Source: SVTX01 sp045588675
Lineage (GTDB): Bacteria > Bacillota > Clostridia > Oscillospirales > CAG-272
Direction of reading: 5' to 3'
Assembly: GCA_045588675.1 (NCBI GenBank)
Contig: JAZNER010000057.1
Location: forward strand, 1 to 5,215
Length of the DNA: 5,215 nucleotides
Made by a program: the position numbers and the translations under genes. This document shows, piece after piece, positions 4,383-5,215 of this stretch. The notes beneath the pieces were generated by a model, which saw only the letters and a program-made list of their open reading frames with translations, had not been told where the DNA came from and searched no databases. Numbering within the stretch: the first letter of the stretch is position 1; the number at the start of each line of letters is the position of its first letter.

Positions 4383-4411
4383 TTGACAAATCGAAATAAA
4401 TGGTGTATAAT
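4383..4411 (+). promoter_or_regulatory. Consensus sigma-70/SigA promoter
   Basis: TTGACA (4383-4388) and TATAAT (4406-4411) are perfect, with a 17-bp spacer. The 12 bases TATTGACAAATC around the -35 are identical to those at 62-73, so the two strong promoters resemble each other beyond the consensus. Transcription should start near 4418. Confidence 0.92.
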
Positions 4412-4435
4412 AGTATCAGAAAAACAAAGAACGAA

Positions 4436-4446
4436 CGGCACAGCCG
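4436..4446 (+). other. Short leader hairpin
   Basis: CGGC (4436-4439) pairs with GCCG (4443-4446) around ACA, 7 nt before the AAAGGA ribosome binding site of the gene at 4469. It is small, but it is the first of three hairpins placed this way in this operon. Confidence 0.4.
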
Positions 4447-4468
4447 ACAAACGAAAGGAATTATAAAA

Positions 4469-4666
4469 ATGATCGAAATTTCAAGAATCTTCACCTTCGG
4501 AACAGCAAACAACCGCGACATCATCCGCCGCTTGATGGGATGTTGCGAATCCTTTAAGAATATGACATTCGCAACCGCCGCCGAACAATACCGCTATTAT
4601 GAACGCGCGGGGCTTGTGGTTCGCGGCGACGGATGGCTTGCAATTTATCACGATACCGAAAATTAA
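4469..4666 (+). CDS. 65-aa protein of unknown function
   Basis: The product is 65 aa from ATG 4469, with AAAGGA (4454-4459) 9 nt upstream. An in-frame ATG at 4400 lies inside the promoter and is rejected. The protein begins MIEISRIFTFGTANNRD, has a CC pair at 25-26, an aromatic helix (QYRYYERAG, 40-48) and a final short beta-like stretch with GDGWLAIYHD (53-62). It looks like a small alpha/beta fold, with no membrane segment and no recognised motif. It is the first gene after the consensus promoter, so it should be strongly expressed. Function unknown; small phage proteins that modify host processes are often in such positions, but nothing specific is seen. Confidence 0.75.
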   Translation: MIEISRIFTFGTANNRDIIRRLMGCCESFKNMTFATAAEQYRYYERAGLVVRGDGWLAIYHDTEN

Positions 4667-4680
4667 AGCAACCGAAATCC

Positions 4681-4703
4681 TCGGGCGGCGGAATGCCGCC
4701 CGA
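4681..4703 (+). other. GC-rich intergenic hairpin
   Basis: TCGGGCGGC (4681-4689) pairs perfectly with GCCGCCCGA (4695-4703) around a 5-nt loop. No T run follows, so it is not an intrinsic terminator; it lies 6 nt before the ribosome binding site of the gene at 4724 and may protect or process the mRNA. Confidence 0.7.
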
Positions 4704-4723
4704 TCAGAGAAAGGAAGTAAACA

Positions 4724-4975
4724 ATGAGACGTAAAATCACACCTTCACAAGAAAAATTTGTTTGGAAACGCAAGTACAAACAACTTGTTTCAGAACTTTC
4801 GCATTATAAACGCGACGCTGTTTATGCTCAATTATCGCACCACGACGATTTGGTTGAGCACGGTCAAGAATATGCAAACGACTGTGCAAGATATGAGACA
4901 TACTGTTTGCAGAGAGTCGAACATATCAAGCAAGAACTCGCAGAAGTTAAAAAGAAACTCGCTTGGTTAAATTAA
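4724..4975 (+). CDS. 83-aa charged coiled-coil protein
   Basis: The product is 83 aa from ATG 4724, with AAAGGAAG (4710-4717) upstream. It is highly charged and helical throughout: a basic start (MRRKITPSQEKFVWKRKYK), a central part with paired His (residues 39-40) and a C-terminal coiled coil (RVEHIKQELAEVKKKLAWLN). No membrane segment, signal or catalytic motif is seen. It follows a GC-rich hairpin in the same operon as the 65-aa gene. Function unknown; a small DNA- or protein-binding helper is possible from the basic coil alone. The frame stays open after the TAA to 5119 (see findings), so a longer readthrough form or a lost C-terminal part cannot be ruled out. Confidence 0.72.
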   Translation: MRRKITPSQEKFVWKRKYKQLVSELSHYKRDAVYAQLSHHDDLVEHGQEYANDCARYETYCLQRVEHIKQELAEVKKKLAWLN

Positions 4976-5119
4976 ACGCATCAAACTGAACGGAAAGCGA
5001 ATCCCCAAAGGCGCACTCGTTCGGGCGAGTATAAACAGGCTTTTAAGCCCGAAGCGTTCGCCGCGAAAGCGGCGCAGGTAGCAAAAAGAAAGGAGAGAAA
5101 AAATGAAACGAATTTTTGA
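4976..5119 (+). pseudogene. Start-less coding-like stretch (possible gene remnant or readthrough extension)
   Basis: In frame with the 83-aa gene, the 47 codons after its TAA are open to TGA 5117-5119 and read like protein, for example SGEYKQAFKPEAFAAKAAQV followed by a KRKERK tail. In the next frame, 4971-5081 is also open and reads coding-like at its start (KRIKLNGKRIPKGALVRAS) but would need an ATT start. Neither has an ATG, GTG or TTG. Either one short gene has lost its start and shifted frame near 5020-5030, or the stretch is noncoding with GC-rich hairpins that look coding by chance. Low confidence. Confidence 0.25.
5015..5074 (+). other. Hairpin cluster before the last gene
   Basis: CGCCGC (5059-5064) and GCGGCG (5069-5074) form a perfect 6-bp stem capped by a GAAA tetraloop. 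Upstream, two competing pairings are possible: ACTCG 5015-5019 with CGAGT 5026-5030, or TTCGGGC 5020-5026 with GCCCGAA 5047-5053. The first and second share base 5026, so only one can form fully. There is no T run. The cluster lies before the ribosome binding site at 5089-5096. Confidence 0.55.
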
Positions 5120-5215
5120 CTTTTTTGCATTTATGCTTGGTGCCGATTGCAAAATTAAAAATTATTCTGTTGAAATCGGAATTTGCGATTTTAGCGGTCA
5201 AGGAAGAAACAAATA
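5103..5215 (+). CDS. 5' part of a small gene, truncated by the window edge
   Basis: ATG 5103 has AAAGGAGAG (5089-5096) 6 nt upstream, an excellent site. The 37 visible codons encode a start with MKRIFDFFAFMLGADCK and a segment ending in DFSGQGRNK. The hydrophobic-aromatic N-terminus could insert in or touch the membrane. The GQGRxK-type ending is one I remember from the C-termini of tiny clostridial phage proteins, so the stop may lie just outside the window; the last two bases (ta) could even begin it. Third gene of the rightmost operon; function unknown. Confidence 0.65.
   Translation, partial: MKRIFDFFAFMLGADCKIKNYSVEIGICDFSGQGRNK

Noticed and set aside
4400..4468. N-terminal extension of the 65-aa protein from ATG 4400
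   Set aside because: The ATG lies between the -35 and -10 boxes of the promoter, upstream of the expected transcript start.
4681..4703. Hairpin as intrinsic terminator
   Set aside because: No T run follows, and a ribosome binding site and gene of the same operon come 6 nt later.

Overview
The window reads as a dense, rightward-transcribed stretch of accessory or phage-type DNA from a Bacillota host, most likely a gut Clostridia (Oscillospiraceae- or Lachnospiraceae-like) phage or prophage. The evidence is moderate GC, strong AAGGAG(G) ribosome binding sites, two perfect TTGACA-17-TATAAT promoters, intrinsic terminators, very small genes packed with 2-30 bp gaps or short overlaps, and a run of low-complexity or Cys-rich proteins. 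From memory, unverified here, similar proteins occur together in gut clostridial prophages. No integrase, capsid, portal, terminase, tRNA, rRNA, CRISPR or IS element is visible, so the phage assignment is an inference.

Layout. (1) 1-61: tail of an upstream gene with a hydrophobic C-terminus. (2) 64-855: a short transcription unit. It has a consensus promoter, a roughly 80-nt leader that can form a pseudoknot beside the Shine-Dalgarno, a single-pass membrane protein (182-529), a 71-aa sigma-region-4-like HTH protein (584-799), and a very strong intrinsic terminator (815-855). (3) 835-4340: a long unit that probably starts at a promoter embedded in that terminator. In order it holds a 45-aa protein (886-1023), a mini papain-like cysteine peptidase candidate (1007-1381), a Tyr/Pro/Gln-rich protein with a compact beta-like core and coiled coil (1384-1905), a 70-aa Gln-rich helical protein (1895-2107), a 287-aa Gly-rich and Cys-rich coiled-coil protein with one hydrophobic segment (2170-3033), a 144-aa predicted beta jelly-roll protein (3150-3584), a 152-aa Arg/Gly/Ser/Tyr low-complexity protein (3601-4059) and a 93-aa helical protein (4032-4313). 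It ends at a hairpin terminator (4312-4340). (4) 4383-5215: a new consensus promoter followed by small unrecognised genes (4469-4666, 4724-4975, 5103-edge). A GC-rich hairpin sits just upstream of the ribosome binding site of each gene.

How the parts may work together (inference): the HTH protein could regulate the long unit that follows it. The long unit looks like one co-translated cassette combining a possible peptidase, a Cys-rich scaffold-like protein, a trimer-type jelly-roll and an RG-rich helical protein, which would fit a surface, decoration or assembly module. No function has been demonstrated. The observations most worth checking are the pseudoknot-capable leader at 99-173, the conserved-looking cassette at 886-4313, and the coding-like but start-less stretch at 4971-5119.
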